Part shown: in pieces, positions 63,374 through 64,000 of the stretch | Layout: every line of letters begins with the position of its first letter | Numbering within the stretch: the first letter of the stretch is position 1 | NCBI RefSeq assembly: GCF_030412015.1 | Contig: NZ_JASNRD010000005.1 | Location: 150,280 to 214,279 of the forward strand | From: Massilia sp. YIM B02763 | GTDB lineage: Bacteria > Pseudomonadota > Gammaproteobacteria > Burkholderiales > Burkholderiaceae_D | Length of the DNA stretch: 64,000 bases | Direction of reading: 5' to 3' | Program-made: the position numbers and the translations under genes | Notes under the pieces: model-generated | The model's database searches: none | What the model saw: the letters and a program-made list of their open reading frames with translations, nothing else | Told to the model about the DNA's origin: nothing

Positions 63374-64000
63374 ATGAGCAGCCCCGCAGCCGACAACGAC
63401 CTCTGGAACGACGACCTGGCGCCCACCGGCGCCGCCCAGCGCACCTGGCGCTGGTATCACTTCGCCGCCCTGTGGGTGGGAATGGTCATGTGCATTCCCG
63501 CCTACACGCTGTCGGCGAGCCTCGTCGAAGCCGGCATGTCGGCCTGGCAGGCGGTGCTGACGGTATTCCTCGCGAACGCCATCGTGCTGCTGCCGATGCT
63601 GCTGATCGGCCACGCCGGCACCAGGTACGGCATCCCGTACGCCGTGCTGGCGCGCGCCGCCTTCGGCACGCGCGGGGCCAGGCTGCCGGCGCTGATGCGC
63701 GCCATCGTCGCCTGCGGCTGGTACGGCATCCAGACCTGGTTCGGCGGCAGCATGATCCATACGCTGCTGGGCGTGCTGGCGGGCCACGAGATCGGCGGCG
63801 AGCGCATCGCGGGCCTGGGCATCAACGGGGCGCAGCTGGGCTGCTTCCTCGCGTTCTGGGCGATCCAGTTCTGGTTCATCGTGCACGGCATGGAATCGAT
63901 CCGGAAGCTCGAGACCTGGACCGCGCCGCTGAAGATCGCCATCTGCTTCGTGCTGCTGGCCTGGGTGTACGACAAGGCGGGCGGCTTCGGCCCGCTGCTC
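63374..64000 (+). CDS. NCS1-family nucleobase/hydantoin permease (C-terminus beyond window)
   Basis: At least 209 residues: NDDLAPTGAAQRTWRWYHF, AALWVGMVMCIPAYTL, QAVLTVFLANAIVLLPM, HAGTRYGIPYAVLARAAFG and CGWYGIQTWFGG, all NCS1 hallmarks. Likely cargo is uracil, dihydrouracil, hydantoin or allantoin. Its place after the transaminase and dehydrogenase suggests reductive pyrimidine degradation, inferred. Truncated by the right edge. Confidence 0.9.
   Translation, partial: MSSPAADNDLWNDDLAPTGAAQRTWRWYHFAALWVGMVMCIPAYTLSASLVEAGMSAWQAVLTVFLANAIVLLPMLLIGHAGTRYGIPYAVLARAAFGTRGARLPALMRAIVACGWYGIQTWFGGSMIHTLLGVLAGHEIGGERIAGLGINGAQLGCFLAFWAIQFWFIVHGMESIRKLETWTAPLKIAICFVLLAWVYDKAGGFGPLL

Overview
The window is GC-rich, densely coded bacterial chromosome. 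It looks like a betaproteobacterium of the Massilia/Telluria type (Oxalobacteraceae). This is inferred from the pilBC genes, a PEP-CTERM protein, TonB-dependent and OprB/MipA outer-membrane proteins, a ba3-like oxidase and two families of short intergenic palindromic repeats. I see no rRNA, tRNA, CRISPR array, phage or insertion-sequence transposase.

Layout. 1-2.6 kb: a Met/His-rich DUF305 protein divergent from a heavy-metal (copper-type) two-component system, with a long dyad between them. 2.7-6.6 kb: membrane PQQ-dependent glucose-type dehydrogenase and an OprB-like porin. 6.6-9.5 kb: pilC and pilB on the minus strand. 10.0-18.4 kb: orphan ClpP-like protein, then purine-ring catabolism (uraH, puuE, xdhABC, guaD). 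18.4-26.7 kb: exported nucleic-acid degradation set (adenosine deaminase with signal peptide, TonB-dependent receptor, lipoprotein 5'-nucleotidase, S1/P1 nuclease, MipA/OmpV protein). 26.8-31.5 kb: BMP-type nucleoside ABC transporter (minus). 31.9-36.7 kb: assorted genes (alpha/beta hydrolase, unknown anchored protein, HAF-repeat PEP-CTERM protein, YciI, NHL lipoprotein). 36.9-39.3 kb: DUF969-DUF979-pcp. 39.4-42.4 kb: LysR, psuG, psuK (minus). 42.7-50.2 kb: purine nucleoside phosphorylase, deoB, deoC, ALDH16-like two-domain aldehyde dehydrogenase, deoA, cdd. 50.4-53.8 kb: DUF2076, VOC protein, LytT/LytS pair and a small membrane protein. 54.4-57.5 kb: ba3-like cytochrome oxidase operon with a 58-residue membrane peptide and a di-haem cytochrome c. 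57.8-64 kb: S9 peptidase, GNAT, omega-amino acid transaminase, CoA-acylating semialdehyde dehydrogenase and the start of an NCS1 permease.

How it works together. About 11-50 kb reads as a nearly complete route for eating extracellular DNA/RNA: nuclease, then 5'-nucleotidase, then periplasmic adenosine deaminase, BMP nucleoside uptake, phosphorolysis (PNP, DeoA, PsuK/PsuG), DeoB and DeoC, and oxidation of the acetaldehyde by the ALDH; bases go through guanine deaminase and xanthine dehydrogenase to the urate branch (HIUase, allantoinase). Uricase and OHCU decarboxylase are not in the window. The most notable non-coding signal is a 23-bp dyad, ATTTATA-N9-TATAAAT, found in front of three of these units (receptor, transporter, PNP/psuK). 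It suggests one unidentified regulator controls outer-membrane uptake, inner-membrane uptake and phosphorolysis. The right-hand transaminase, semialdehyde dehydrogenase and NCS1 genes look like the edge of a pyrimidine or beta-alanine degradation cluster.
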